Positions 46,391 to 55,665 of a stretch of DNA of 64,000 nt are shown here, piece after piece. Each line of letters opens with the position of its first letter. Position 1 is the stretch's first letter. The notes below the pieces were generated by a model, which saw nothing but the letters and a program-made list of their open reading frames with translations, did no database searches and had not been told where the DNA came from. Location: the NCBI GenBank assembly GCA_963762865.1, contig CAVXNC010000021.1:186001-250000 (forward strand). Reading direction: 5' to 3'. A program made the translations under genes and the position numbers. Source of the DNA: DATHAP01 sp963762865 (GTDB lineage Bacteria; Actinomycetota; Actinomycetes; JACCUZ01).

Positions 46391-47287
46391 TCAGGGGGTT
46401 GCGAGCTGCTGCAGCGCCGCCCAGTCCTCGGGGCCGGTCCGCCCGTAGTGCCACAGGCCGGCGCCCGCGGCCCCGCCGTCGTTCGCCGCGGCGACGAAGG
46501 CGCTCGTCTCGCGACCCGACAGCGCACCAGCCTCCCCGCCGATCAGGTGGATCGGCAGGTCACCGAGCGCGGCTCGCAGCAGCGCGATGTTGGTCGCGGT
46601 GTAGTCGTACGTCGCGCCGGCGCCGCTGACGCGGTAGGTCGAGTAGCTCATCGGCAGCACGGCGTCGTAGAAGCGGCCGACCACCCAGAAGGGGAAGTCC
46701 GGCCAGAACCGCTTCACGATCTGCATGCCCCGGGGAGACGGGATGATCGCGCCCAGCGGGTAGTCGGTGCCGGCCGAGGCGCGGATCCGCCGGCTGAGCC
46801 GTCGCAGGTTGTCGTCCCGCAGGCCGCCGCTCGGGGTCGCGGCGGAGGGCTCGATGTCCAGGGCGAATCCGTCGAAGGTCTGCCCGCGCGAGGTGCGGAA
46901 GCCGATCGCGGCCATCGCGCGGTCGTGCTCACGGGCCACCCGGCGCAGCGGCGGGAGGTACCAGGCGACCACCTTCATCCCTCGCGCATGGGCGGCGTGC
47001 AGGAAACCGGCGAGCCGCCCGGGCCGGTAGAGGTCGGAGGACACCGGAGTCGTCGAGCTCGCGGTCTGCAGGTACAGGGTGTCGACGCCCCTGTCGTGCA
47101 TCCGCCGCACGTGCAGCCACGGGTGGTCCCAGACCTGGTCACCGGCGAAGACCGAGACCCAGGTGCCGGTCCCGGCGAAGGGCGCGGCGGCCGGCGGGAC
47201 GGTCGCCGATGCGGGCTGGGGCAGCAGCAGTCCCAGGGTCAGCACCACGGGTGCCAGCAATGCAGCTCCGGTGCGACGTACGGCCAC
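46391..47287 (-). CDS. Secreted TIM-barrel protein (putative glycoside hydrolase-like)
   Basis: 298 residues. GTG 47287 with GGGGGAGA just upstream; signal peptide GAALLAPVVLTLGLLLPQPA ending near ASA. The mature protein shows successive barrel elements: GTWVSVFAGDQVWDHPWLHV, RGVDTLYLQTASSTTPVSSD, GMKVVAWYLPPLRRVAREHD, FDGFALDIEPSAATPSGGLR, FYDAVLPMSYSTYRVSG and GGEAGALSGRETSAFVAAA. The D-I-E on a strand end is reminiscent of GH18-like or DUF4015-like hydrolases, but I cannot assign a catalytic pair. An extracellular role in glycan or wall handling is an inference. Separated from the CoA-binding gene by 24 bp. Confidence 0.7.
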   Translation of the reverse strand: MAVRRTGAALLAPVVLTLGLLLPQPASATVPPAAAPFAGTGTWVSVFAGDQVWDHPWLHVRRMHDRGVDTLYLQTASSTTPVSSDLYRPGRLAGFLHAAHARGMKVVAWYLPPLRRVAREHDRAMAAIGFRTSRGQTFDGFALDIEPSAATPSGGLRDDNLRRLSRRIRASAGTDYPLGAIIPSPRGMQIVKRFWPDFPFWVVGRFYDAVLPMSYSTYRVSGAGATYDYTATNIALLRAALGDLPIHLIGGEAGALSGRETSAFVAAANDGGAAGAGLWHYGRTGPEDWAALQQLATP

Positions 47288-47311
47288 GATCTCCCCCTCG
47301 AAGTCCCGCGC

Positions 47312-47737
47312 TCAGGGAGCGGCGGTGCGCCACTCGATGACCGGGCAGCGGTCCATGACCATGTCGAGCCCAGCGGCGCGGACCTCGCCGGCGGCCTCCT
47401 CGTCGACCACGTCGAGCTGGAACCATACGGCGCGCGCACCGACCTCGATGGCCTGACGGGCGATGTCGCCGGCGAGCGTGGAGTTGACGAAGACGTCCAC
47501 GACGTCGACCGGGAAGGGGATGTCAGCGAGCGTCCGGTAGGCCGTCTCGCCATGGACGTCCTGCGCCATCGGGTGCACGGGCACGATGCGTCGGCCCCTG
47601 GCCTGCAGGAAGCGCGCGACCCGGTAGGCGGCGCGGGCCGGGTTGTCACGCAGGCCGACGACGGCCCACGTCTGGTGGGCGAGGACCCGGCGGACGACGT
47701 CGACGTCGTCCTCGCCCGAGGAGGCGGTCGCGGTCAC
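47312..47737 (-). CDS. CoA-binding domain protein
   Basis: 141 residues, a single Rossmann-like CoA_binding_2 domain: TWAVVGLRDNPARAAYRVAR, IVPVHPMAQDVHGETAYRTL, PVDVVDVFVNSTLAGDIARQ, ARAVWFQLDVVDEEAAGEVR and GLDMVMDRCPVIEW, with the Cys near the end usual for the family. Function unknown. GTG 47737 overlaps the UDP-glucose dehydrogenase stop (GTGA). Confidence 0.88.
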   Translation of the reverse strand: MTATASSGEDDVDVVRRVLAHQTWAVVGLRDNPARAAYRVARFLQARGRRIVPVHPMAQDVHGETAYRTLADIPFPVDVVDVFVNSTLAGDIARQAIEVGARAVWFQLDVVDEEAAGEVRAAGLDMVMDRCPVIEWRTAAP

Positions 47738-49053
47738 GGCCGGCCGAGCGAGCCGTACGTCCAGCCGGCCGCGCGCCACCGCGCCGGGTCGAGTGCGTTT
47801 CGGGCGTCGATGATGCGCTTCTGGGCGACGACGCCCTCCAGAACGGCCGGGTCCATCTCGCGGAACTCCCGCCACTCGGTGAGGTGCAGGACGAGGTCGG
47901 CGCCCTCGCAGGCCTCGACGGCGGAGTCCGCATAGCCGAGGGTCGGGAAGAGCCGGCGGGCGTTCTCGACGGCGCGCGGGTCGTAGACCGTCACCTGCGC
48001 GCCCTGCAGCTGGATCTGCCCGGCGACGTTGAGCGCCGGGGAGTCGCGCACGTCGTCGGAGTCCGGCTTGAAGGCCGCCCCGAGGACGCCGACGCGGGTG
48101 CCGAGGTAGGAGCCGCCGCACATCGCCCGTGCCCGGTCGACGACGTGCCCGCGCCGGCGCATGTTGATGGCGTCGACCTCGCGCAGGAAGGACAGCGCCT
48201 GGTCGACGCCGAGCTCGCCGGCCCGGGCCATGAACGCGCGGATGTCCTTGGGCAGGCAGCCGCCGCCGAAACCGAGACCGGCGTTGAGGAACTTGCGACC
48301 GATCCGCTCGTCGTGCCCGAGCGCGTCGGCCAGGACGGTGACGTCGGCACCGGTCGCCTCGCACAGCTCGGCCATCGCGTTGATGAAGGAGATCTTCGTT
48401 GCCAGGAAGGCGTTGGCCGACACCTTCACCAGCTCGGCGGTGGCGAAGTCGGTGGCGATGAAGGGCGTCCCGGACGCGATGGCCGTGGCGTAGACCTCGC
48501 GCAGCGTCGCCTCGGCGCGCTCGGAGGCGACACCCACGACGAGGCGGTCGGGCCGCAGGGTGTCAGCGACGGCGAAGCCCTCTCTGAGGAACTCCGGGTT
48601 CCATGCCAGCTCGGCCTCCGCCCCGGCCGGAGCCAGCGCGCTCAGCCGGTCCTGGACACGGGCCGCGGTCCCTACCGGAACCGTCGACTTCCCGACCACG
48701 AGGCACGGCCGGTCCAGGTGCGGCGCCAACCCGTCGACGACCCCGTCGACGTAACGCATGTCCGCGGCGTACTCGCCCTTGCGCTGCGGTGTCCCGACGC
48801 AGAGGAAGTGCACGTCGCCGAAGGCGGCGACCTCCTCGTAGGACGTCGTGAAGCGCAGCTGCCCCGAGGCGAGGTGCTTCTGCAGCAGCGGCTCGAGGTC
48901 CGGCTCGTAGAAGGGCGTGTGGCCGTCCGCGAGCAGCTTGACCTTCGCCTCGTCCACGTCCATGGCCAGCACTTCGAAACCGAGCTCGGCCATCGAAGCC
49001 GCGTGCGTGGCGCCGAGGTAGCCGGTGCCGAGGACGGTGAGGCGCAGCGTCAT
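47734..49053 (-). CDS. ugd: UDP-glucose 6-dehydrogenase
   Basis: 439 residues. Oxidises UDP-glucose to UDP-glucuronate with NAD+, supplying an acidic sugar for surface glycans. N-terminal NAD fold TVLGTGYLGATHAASMAELG, then VGKSTVPVGTAARVQDRL, AWNPEFLREGFAVADTLRPD, ELVKVSANAFLATKISFINA, the catalytic-Cys motif GFGGGCLPKDIRAF and GAAFKPDSDDVRDSPALNVA. ATG 49053; divergent from an acyl-CoA dehydrogenase 66 bp away. Intact. It likely serves the polysaccharide locus at 1-28 kb. Confidence 0.95.
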   Translation of the reverse strand: MTLRLTVLGTGYLGATHAASMAELGFEVLAMDVDEAKVKLLADGHTPFYEPDLEPLLQKHLASGQLRFTTSYEEVAAFGDVHFLCVGTPQRKGEYAADMRYVDGVVDGLAPHLDRPCLVVGKSTVPVGTAARVQDRLSALAPAGAEAELAWNPEFLREGFAVADTLRPDRLVVGVASERAEATLREVYATAIASGTPFIATDFATAELVKVSANAFLATKISFINAMAELCEATGADVTVLADALGHDERIGRKFLNAGLGFGGGCLPKDIRAFMARAGELGVDQALSFLREVDAINMRRRGHVVDRARAMCGGSYLGTRVGVLGAAFKPDSDDVRDSPALNVAGQIQLQGAQVTVYDPRAVENARRLFPTLGYADSAVEACEGADLVLHLTEWREFREMDPAVLEGVVAQKRIIDARNALDPARWRAAGWTYGSLGRP

Positions 49054-49119
49054 GACGAAGGAGGCTAACGGCAGGCACCCCGCTCCTGCCGGGCGCGGCC
49101 CCCGCCGTAGCCTCGGATC

Positions 49120-50271
49120 GTGAGCGACTTCGACCTCTTCCGCCTCTCCGACGAGCACCGGATGCTCCAGGAGGCCGTCCGGGCCGTCTGCGACGACAAG
49201 ATCGCCCCGCTCGCCGCGCAGGTCGACGCCGCGGGCGAGTTCCCGCAGGAGTCCTACGACGCGCTGCGCAAGGCCGACTTCCACGCCGTGCACATCCCGG
49301 AGGAGTACGGCGGCGCCGGCGCCGACGCGCTGGCGACCTGCATCGTCATCGAGGAGGTGGCCCGGGCCTGCGCCTCCACGTCGCTGATCCCCGCGGTCAA
49401 CAAGCTCGGCACCATGCCGCTGCTGCTGTCCGCGTCGCAGGACCTGCTCAAGCGCTACCTCCCCGCCGTCGCGAGCGGCGACGCGATGTTCTCGTACGCC
49501 CTCTCGGAGCCCGAGGCGGGCAGCGACGCGGTGGCGATGCGGACGACGGCGACCCGCGACGGCGACTCCTACGTGCTCAACGGGTCGAAGCGGTGGATCA
49601 CGAACGCCGGGATCTCCGAGTACTACACGGTGATGGCCATGACCGACCTGGACGCCGGGGCCAACGGCGTCTCGGCCTTCGTCGTCGAGAAGTCCGACGA
49701 GGGCTTCACCTTCGGGGCACCCGAGAAGAAGCTCGGCATCAAGGGCTCGCCGACCCGCGAGCTCTACTTCGACGACTGCCGCATCCCGGCCGACCGGCTG
49801 GTCGGCGCGGAGGGCACCGGATTCAAGACCGCACTGCGCACCCTCGACCACACCCGCATCACGATCGCCGCCCAGGCGGTCGGCATCGCGGCCGGCGCGC
49901 TGGCCCACGCCACGGCCTACGTCAAGGAGCGCAAGCAGTTCGGCAAGGCGATCGCGGAGTTCCAGGGCATCCAGTTCATGCTCGCCGACATGGCGATGAA
50001 GCTCGAGGCCGCCCGGCAGATGACCTACGTCGCTGCGTGCAAGTCCGAGCGCGGCGACAGCGACCTGACGTTCTTCGGGGCCGCAGCCAAGTGCTTCGCC
50101 TCCGACACCGCGATGGAGGTCACCACCGACGCGGTGCAGCTGCTCGGCGGCTACGGCTACGTCAAGGACTACCCGGTCGAGCGGATGATGCGCGACGCCA
50201 AGATCACCCAGATCTACGAGGGCACCAACCAGATCCAGCGCCTCGTGATGGCCCGTCAGCTCCTGCGGTAG
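49120..50271 (+). CDS. Acyl-CoA dehydrogenase (copy 2)
   Basis: 383 residues, GTG start. Motifs: FHAVHIPEEYGGAGADALAT, YALSEPEAGSDAVAMRTTAT, LNGSKRWITNAGISEYYTVM, KQFGKAIAEFQGIQFMLADM, LLGGYGYVKDYPVERMMRD and catalytic loop IYEGTNQIQRLVM. It is closer to classic short/medium-chain enzymes (ACDA type) than copy 1 at 42.4 kb. FAD-dependent, passing electrons to electron-transfer flavoprotein. No ETF gene is in the window. Divergent promoter shared with ugd. Confidence 0.93.
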   Translation: MSDFDLFRLSDEHRMLQEAVRAVCDDKIAPLAAQVDAAGEFPQESYDALRKADFHAVHIPEEYGGAGADALATCIVIEEVARACASTSLIPAVNKLGTMPLLLSASQDLLKRYLPAVASGDAMFSYALSEPEAGSDAVAMRTTATRDGDSYVLNGSKRWITNAGISEYYTVMAMTDLDAGANGVSAFVVEKSDEGFTFGAPEKKLGIKGSPTRELYFDDCRIPADRLVGAEGTGFKTALRTLDHTRITIAAQAVGIAAGALAHATAYVKERKQFGKAIAEFQGIQFMLADMAMKLEAARQMTYVAACKSERGDSDLTFFGAAAKCFASDTAMEVTTDAVQLLGGYGYVKDYPVERMMRDAKITQIYEGTNQIQRLVMARQLLR

Positions 50272-50542
50272 TCGTGACGCCGCCCCGGGTGCGGCCGGCT
50301 CGTCGACACGACCATCGCCGATGGCTGACGGTGGACTTCGGCAGCCACGGACTCACGGCACAACAGATCCGGCACTACCGCCCGGGCGTGTACCCGCGTG
50401 AGCGCGGCCCGCGAAACGGCACATCATCCCCGCAGGACCGGAGGCGGTGTCGGTCGAGGTGGCGAAGCATCCTCTCTGGTGGGACCTTCACGTGCTGGCA
50501 CGCGCACCCGAGGTCCCGCGTCGTCGACGACGTCGCGGTGGG

Positions 50543-50698
50543 TCAGCCCAGCGGTGTCGAGTCCGGGCCGATCAGCGGGCCAGCCTCGGGCTCGCTGAGC
50601 TTGCCGCAACGCTCGCACTCGAGGTACTGGGCGCCCTGCGCGTCTTCCTTCCGGAGCCAGTGGTGGTTCCCGATCCGGCACAGCCACGACTTCGCCAT
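50543..50698 (-). CDS. Very small zinc-ribbon protein
   Basis: 51 residues. ATG 50698 opens MAKSWLCRIGNHHWLRKEDA and it continues QGAQYLECERCGKLSEP. Cys7, His12, Cys33 and Cys36 would form one zinc site; the CxxGxHxW ... CxRCGK layout is a recognisable type of tiny actinobacterial protein. No function known. It lies alone between two repeat-bearing stretches. Confidence 0.6.
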   Translation of the reverse strand: MAKSWLCRIGNHHWLRKEDAQGAQYLECERCGKLSEPEAGPLIGPDSTPLG

Positions 50699-51333
50699 GC
50701 CCCGACTCTGCGCCGCGTGGCCGACGGTGTCCAGGCCACCAGCAGCCAGCCCTGAGACACCGGCCTCGGCCAGCCGCCCGGACTTCGCCACCTTCCCGTC
50801 CGCCATCGTGATCAAGCAGGCAGCGGGCCAGGCCCGGAGAGCTGACAGGAGTTCCACGCGTTGCCGTGGCTCAGGTGGTAAGAGCCGCGCTCCCGATCGA
50901 ACTGATCCGGCACTCTGTTCGCCCGTCCAGTGGACACGAAAGACGGCGTAACGACTCAACCGACGCCAAATGCGGGCTCGAGACAGCGTTGCGCCGTGAT
51001 TCGTCTCCGCAACCTCCCCCGTCTGGGCGCGCAGACGTGCCGTTCCCGAGCACTGCATCGGCGGCTGACAACGGCCGACCGGAACCGGCACTACTCGACG
51101 AGGCACGCTCAGCCACGACGTTTCCGCGGAAACGTTTCGGTGGACAACCCGCTCGGTCGGTGCTGCGACCTCGATCGGTCAGTTCCCGACCGTGGGCAGG
51201 TGCAGCGACCAGGGGCCGAAGCTCGCCCGCCGTCAGCCGGGTCCTGGACAACGGAGTCGCTCCGCCGCCACGCGACGTTTCCGCGGAAACGCTGCCATCG
51301 ACGCTGGTCAGGCGACGACGCCCGCCCCAGGCG
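50699..51333. repeat. Gene-free stretch carrying a mosaic of short repeats
   Basis: 635 bp with no credible gene. It holds two copies of the palindrome CGTTTCCGCGGAAACG (51119-51134, extended to 18 bp at 51118-51135; and 51276-51291). It also holds motifs shared with 46.0 kb and 50.36 kb: GATCCGGCACT at 50904, CCGGCACTACTCGACGAGGC at 51085, and GTGGACAACCCGCTCGGT with GTGCTGCG at 51142-51168. The order of the pieces differs between sites, so the repeat family is mosaic rather than a single intact element. Confidence 0.65.
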
Positions 51334-51690
51334 TCAATCGGTCGCGGTGACCGACAACGTCGTGCCGCGGGTGATGCCCCACCTGGCACAGGCACCGGCC
51401 GCGGTCTCCAGCACGTGGCGCGCGCGCGGGCGGGGGAGGCCCAGCCGTCCGGGAGGCATCGTGAGCACCCGCAGCACCCGGAGGTTCTTGTCCAGGAACA
51501 CGACGTCGATCGGGAAGCGCATCCCGATCGTGTGCACCGACGCGGCCGGCGTCAGCAGCACCGCGCCCTCGAGCCCCTCACGGTCGAGCAGGCCGTGTCG
51601 CCGGGCCGGGCCGGACGCCATCACCTCGACGGCAGTGACGTCGCGGCCGTCGACCAGCAGCCGGCGGTGACCGTCGGTGAACCGGCCCAT
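51334..51690 (-). CDS. DUF192 family protein
   Basis: 118 residues, ATG 51690. DUF192 core: VEVMASGPARRHGLLDREGL, LLTPAASVHTIGMRFPIDVV, FLDKNLRVLRVLTMPPGRLG and ARHVLETAAGACARWGI. The usual export signal of many family members is missing; this one looks cytoplasmic. DUF192 genes often flank Tad/Flp pilus or VWA genes in actinobacteria, as here. Function unknown. Divergent from the VWA gene. Confidence 0.88.
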   Translation of the reverse strand: MGRFTDGHRRLLVDGRDVTAVEVMASGPARRHGLLDREGLEGAVLLTPAASVHTIGMRFPIDVVFLDKNLRVLRVLTMPPGRLGLPRPRARHVLETAAGACARWGITRGTTLSVTATD

Positions 51691-51795
51691 CGAGACGGGT
51701 GGCCACGGGCACCTCCGGGCATGCGGTGGAACGTCCGTTATGACGGTTTCGGTATCTTGCCCGCTCAGTCGTCCTCGCCACCCTCGGGGGGTCCC

Positions 51796-53632
51796 GTGCG
51801 TCCTCGTCCGTCCGTCGCGGCGGCGCTCGTCCTCGCACTGGGCGTGGCGCTGCTCGGCTTGGGCGGTGCGACAACGGCCCGGCCGGCCGCGCGGCGACCG
51901 AGGCCCGGACAACTCCCTGCTCCTGCTGCTGGACGCGTCGGGCTCGATGGCCGAGAGCGCCGGCGGCGGCCAGACCAAGATCGCCGCCGCGAAGAAGGCG
52001 CTCAACAGCCTGGTCACCGACCTGCCCAACCGCAGCAACGTCGGGCTGCGGGTCTACGGGGCGACGAAGGACCACGGGTGCGACGACACCACGCTGGTGT
52101 CCCCGATCGGGCCGCTCGACCGGCCCGGGCTGCGCCAGGCCATCCGCGGCTTCCAGCCCCGCGGTGACACCCCGATCGGCCGGTCCCTCAAGGCGGCCGC
52201 GAACGACCTGAAGGACGCGCCGGGCCGCAAGACCGTCGTCCTGGTGAGCGACGGCGAGGACACCTGCACGCCGCCGTCGCCCTGCGACGTGGCGCGCGAG
52301 CTGCGCAAGCAGGGGGTCGACCTGCGGGTCGAGGCCATCGGCTTCCAGGTCGGTGCTGCTGCCCGCAACCAGCTGGCCTGCGTGGCCAAGGTGACCGGCG
52401 GCTCCTACTACGACGCGCCGGACTCGCGTGCGCTGACCGGCCAGCTCCAGGCGTTGTCGCTGCGGGCCTTCCGGTCGTACGAGCCGCTGGGTGTGCCGAT
52501 CACCGGGACGCCCGACGCGGCGGGTGCGCCGGAGATGACGCCGGGCGCCTGGGTCGACGAGCTCGCCCCCGGCGAGACGCGCAACTACACGGTGGACGTG
52601 ACCAACGGCGCGGTGCCGGTCGTGAACGCGGCGCTCATCGCCGGGGCGACCCAACCGCGGCTGGGCGGACCGGAGAACCTGGTCGTGCAGCTTGCCGACG
52701 CCGAAGGCAACGAGTGCGCCCGCGGGTCGGCCAGCCAGTCGTCGCAGACCTTCACCGCGGCCGCCACTGCGACCGGTGCGCGCGCGGTCGAGGGCTCCGG
52801 CACGCCGTGCACCGAGCCGGGTCAGCGGACCCTGAGCGTGCAACGCCAGTTCGACACCGGCGAAGGCGTCAACACCGTCGAGATCCTCTTCTCCCAGATC
52901 GGCGAGCCCGACGAGTCGGCCGAGCCGGCGCCGCCGATCGAGCCAGGTCCTGCGGGCGGCCCCGCGGGCGACGCCATCTCGGTGCGCGGCGGCACGTCCT
53001 ACAACGACTCGCCCGTCCTCGGCGCCGGCGCCTGGAAGGACACCATCCGCTCGAGCGAGACCATCTACTACCGGGTGCCGGTCGGGTGGGGCCAGGCCCT
53101 CACGGTGAACGCCCGCTTCTCCCTGCTCACCGCGGGCGAGGGGGCGGCCGGGCAGATGCAGCCGCTCGTGGAGGTCCACGACGCGCTCCGCTACGACCCG
53201 GGCAACCGGCAGATCGCGCAGCTCACCAGCGGCGCCCCGCGCGAGGTGACGATCGAGACCCCGGCCGTCGAAGGGCCGGCCACCAGCACCGACCCGGTCG
53301 CGCCCTTCAAGATCGCCGGCGACGAGTACGTCGTCATCAACGGATCCGACCTGCTGGGTGACGCGTCGACGGCCGCGGCCGCAGTGCAGCTCACCTTCAC
53401 GATCGACGGCGAGCAGGTGGAAGGACCACGGCTGGCCGGTGTCGGCGCGACCTCGCCCTCGGCCAGCCCGTCGGCGTCCGAGACGCCGTCGGACGACCCG
53501 AGCGACCCGCCCGCGGCCGCTGACGACGACGGCGGCACCTCCGTGCTGCTCTGGGTCGTCCTCGGGGTCCTGGTCCTCGTCGCGCTCGGAGTCGTCGGAG
53601 TCGTCGCCGCGCGTCGCCGCTCGGCGGGCTGA
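51796..53632 (+). CDS. Exported VWA-domain protein with C-terminal membrane anchor (one frameshift)
   Basis: About 611 residues. GTG 51796 opens a signal peptide (SVAAALVLALGVALLGLGGA). A frame change near 51890 leads into a von Willebrand A domain with intact MIDAS (LLLLLDASGSMAESAGGG), TPIGRSLKAAANDLKDA and VVLVSDGEDTC. A long beta-rich region, a Pro/Ser/Asp-rich linker (PSASPSASETPSDDPSDPPA) and a transmembrane helix with RRRSAG tail follow. The protein is probably anchored outside the membrane and binds divalent metal. Upstream of the pilus genes on the same strand; a partner in adhesion or pilus assembly is plausible but unproven. Confidence 0.8.
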
Positions 53633-53636
53633 CGCG

Positions 53637-54038
53637 ATGGCGGTGTGGGCCGGAGGCGTGGTCCTGCTGGTGGGCCTCGGTGTCCTCCTGCAGGCGGTCC
53701 GCGCCGACTCCGCCGTACGGCGGTGGACCCACACCCGCGGCACCATCAGCCAGGCCAGCAAGGCCCACCTCACCGACGACGGCCGGCAGTGGTGGAACGT
53801 CCTGGTCGCCTACCGGTCGGACTCCGGGGAGGAGCACTCGGGCTGGGTCCGGCAGATCGCGCGCAACGTCGACCAGCGGACCGGTGAGCAGGTCGACGTC
53901 TGGTACGACCCGCGGCGACCGGACCGGTTGCACGCGACGCTGGCCGGTGGGTCGCCGGGCAGCTCCTGGATGCAGTACGTCTTCGGTGCGGTCTTCGCCG
54001 TCGCCGGGGCGGCGGTCCTGCTCTGGGCCCTCCGCTGA
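53637..54038 (+). CDS. DUF3592-like small membrane protein
   Basis: 133 residues. Two helices (VWAGGVVLLVGLGVLLQAV and MQYVFGAVFAVAGAAVLLWA) flank a beta-rich extracytoplasmic domain with TRGTISQASKAHL, WWNVLVAYRSDSGEEHSGWV and VWYDPRRPDRLHA, the layout of DUF3592. ATG 53637 is 4 bp after the VWA stop. Function unknown. Confidence 0.8.
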   Translation: MAVWAGGVVLLVGLGVLLQAVRADSAVRRWTHTRGTISQASKAHLTDDGRQWWNVLVAYRSDSGEEHSGWVRQIARNVDQRTGEQVDVWYDPRRPDRLHATLAGGSPGSSWMQYVFGAVFAVAGAAVLLWALR

Positions 54039-54120
54039 CCGGATTTGGGCCCCTGTCGCAGGCACAGTTGGGCCCAGGGGCCCTCACGGGGGGCCGTCTC
54101 GCGCGCATAGCGTCCCCGGC

Positions 54121-55665
54121 ATGTCGGGCATGTCGGGGACACACGTGCGACGCGGGGACCGGGGTGCAGCGTCGCTGGAGTACGCCGGGATGCTCTCCGT
54201 CGTCGTCCTCGTGGTCGGCGCACTGGTCCTCGGCGGCACCCCGATCGGCGGCGCCATCAAGTCACGGATCTGCGCGGCGCTGGACGCCGTCTGCGGCAAC
54301 GCCGCCGCGCAGGACCGTTTCGACAAGCTGGCCAAGTGCGTCGTACGCCGTGACGACCGGACCCTGGCATACGGCGCGAACGTGCGCTTCATCAACGTCG
54401 ACCGCAAGGACGGCGACCGCTTCGTGGTCAACTCCGACGGGTCCGCGTCGATCACACTCACCCAGTCGTCGGCCGCGGGGGTCGGCGTCACCGGCAAGAC
54501 ACCGAAGAAGTCCAACGGCGAGAACAGCCCCTTCTCGGTCGACGCGAAGATCCAGGCCGTCGGCGACGTCGCCTACGTCTACAACGTGCCGGAGGACTGG
54601 GGCGGGGAGGACACGGCGCAGCGGATCCTCGACGACAAGGCGGGCACCATCGACCGCTACGGCAACCTGATCCTCGGGCCGTGGGCGACGAGCGCCGCGG
54701 AGGGCGCCAACCGGCTGGCCGACGGGGTGGGCAACGGCTGGCGATGGGTGATGGACAAGACCGGGATCGACGACGAGAGCCCCGAAGAGCGCGCAGCACG
54801 GGAGCGCGCCGAGTCGATCAGCCAGGCCGACGCCATGCAGGTCTCTCTCGGGCTGCAGGGCAGCGCGAGCGTCTCCGCCGACGCGGGCATCGCCAAGGGC
54901 AGCGCCTCCGGGACGGCGGCGGCCAAGGGCACCGTGCAGGTCACGCTGAACTCCAGCGGTGACGACAGGGCGGGCAACAGCTTCACCGGGACCGTCGACC
55001 TCAAGGGCACGCTCGAGGGCGTCATCGGCTGGCCCGGCGACGGCCGGCTGGGCTCTGCGCCGACCGCTGACATCCCGCCGTTCCTGTCGGGCGCGCTGGT
55101 CGGCGGTGCGATCTGGAGCTACAAGGTCGACTACGACGACGACGGCAACCCGATCAAGCTGACCCTCACGACCGAGCAGTCCGGCCAGTTCCAGGGCGGG
55201 CTCAAGCCGCCGAAGGTCGGCCTCCCCGGCGGGAACGGTGTGTCGGTCAACGGCAAGGCCAACGGCAGCGTCGGCTCAGCGTCCGTCGAGGAGGTCGTGC
55301 TCGACCTGACCGACTCGGCCAACCGCGCGGCGTTCGACGACCTGTTCCTCACCTATGGCGTCGGCGTCGGGGACCACCAGGCGAGGGTCAGCCAGCTGAA
55401 GCTCTACGACTTCACGACACTGATGGACCGGGCCGACGCCCTCCAGGACCGGATGATGGCCGACGCCCTGGTCATGCGCTACAACTACGACCTCTCAGGC
55501 ACCAACGTCGGGGCCGGCGGCCAGCAGCGCCAGGACGGGGTGGACTTCGTCGTGGCCGGCGCGACATGGGAGAGCTCGTCGCTGAGCCGGGAGCTCACCT
55601 CCGCGACGGCCTACGACATGTCGCAGGGCGGCCTCGAGTTCCAGATCGTGGACTGCGGCTCATGA
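54121..55665 (+). CDS. Large prepilin-like protein of unknown family
   Basis: 514 residues. The N-terminus GDRGAASLEYAGMLSVVV has the form of a Tad/Flp-type class III signal: short basic leader, G-A-A-S-L-E-Y (Glu+5-like), then a 20-residue hydrophobic helix. After it comes a long polar, Gly/Ser/Asp-rich, beta-prone region (VSLGLQGSASVSADAGIAKG; GKANGSVGSASVEEVVLDLT). Flp pilins are normally below 80 residues, so this may be a minor pilin, a tip adhesin or an unrelated exported protein. No small Flp pilin gene was found in the window. Its stop overlaps the next ATG. Confidence 0.6.
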   Translation: MSGMSGTHVRRGDRGAASLEYAGMLSVVVLVVGALVLGGTPIGGAIKSRICAALDAVCGNAAAQDRFDKLAKCVVRRDDRTLAYGANVRFINVDRKDGDRFVVNSDGSASITLTQSSAAGVGVTGKTPKKSNGENSPFSVDAKIQAVGDVAYVYNVPEDWGGEDTAQRILDDKAGTIDRYGNLILGPWATSAAEGANRLADGVGNGWRWVMDKTGIDDESPEERAARERAESISQADAMQVSLGLQGSASVSADAGIAKGSASGTAAAKGTVQVTLNSSGDDRAGNSFTGTVDLKGTLEGVIGWPGDGRLGSAPTADIPPFLSGALVGGAIWSYKVDYDDDGNPIKLTLTTEQSGQFQGGLKPPKVGLPGGNGVSVNGKANGSVGSASVEEVVLDLTDSANRAAFDDLFLTYGVGVGDHQARVSQLKLYDFTTLMDRADALQDRMMADALVMRYNYDLSGTNVGAGGQQRQDGVDFVVAGATWESSSLSRELTSATAYDMSQGGLEFQIVDCGS

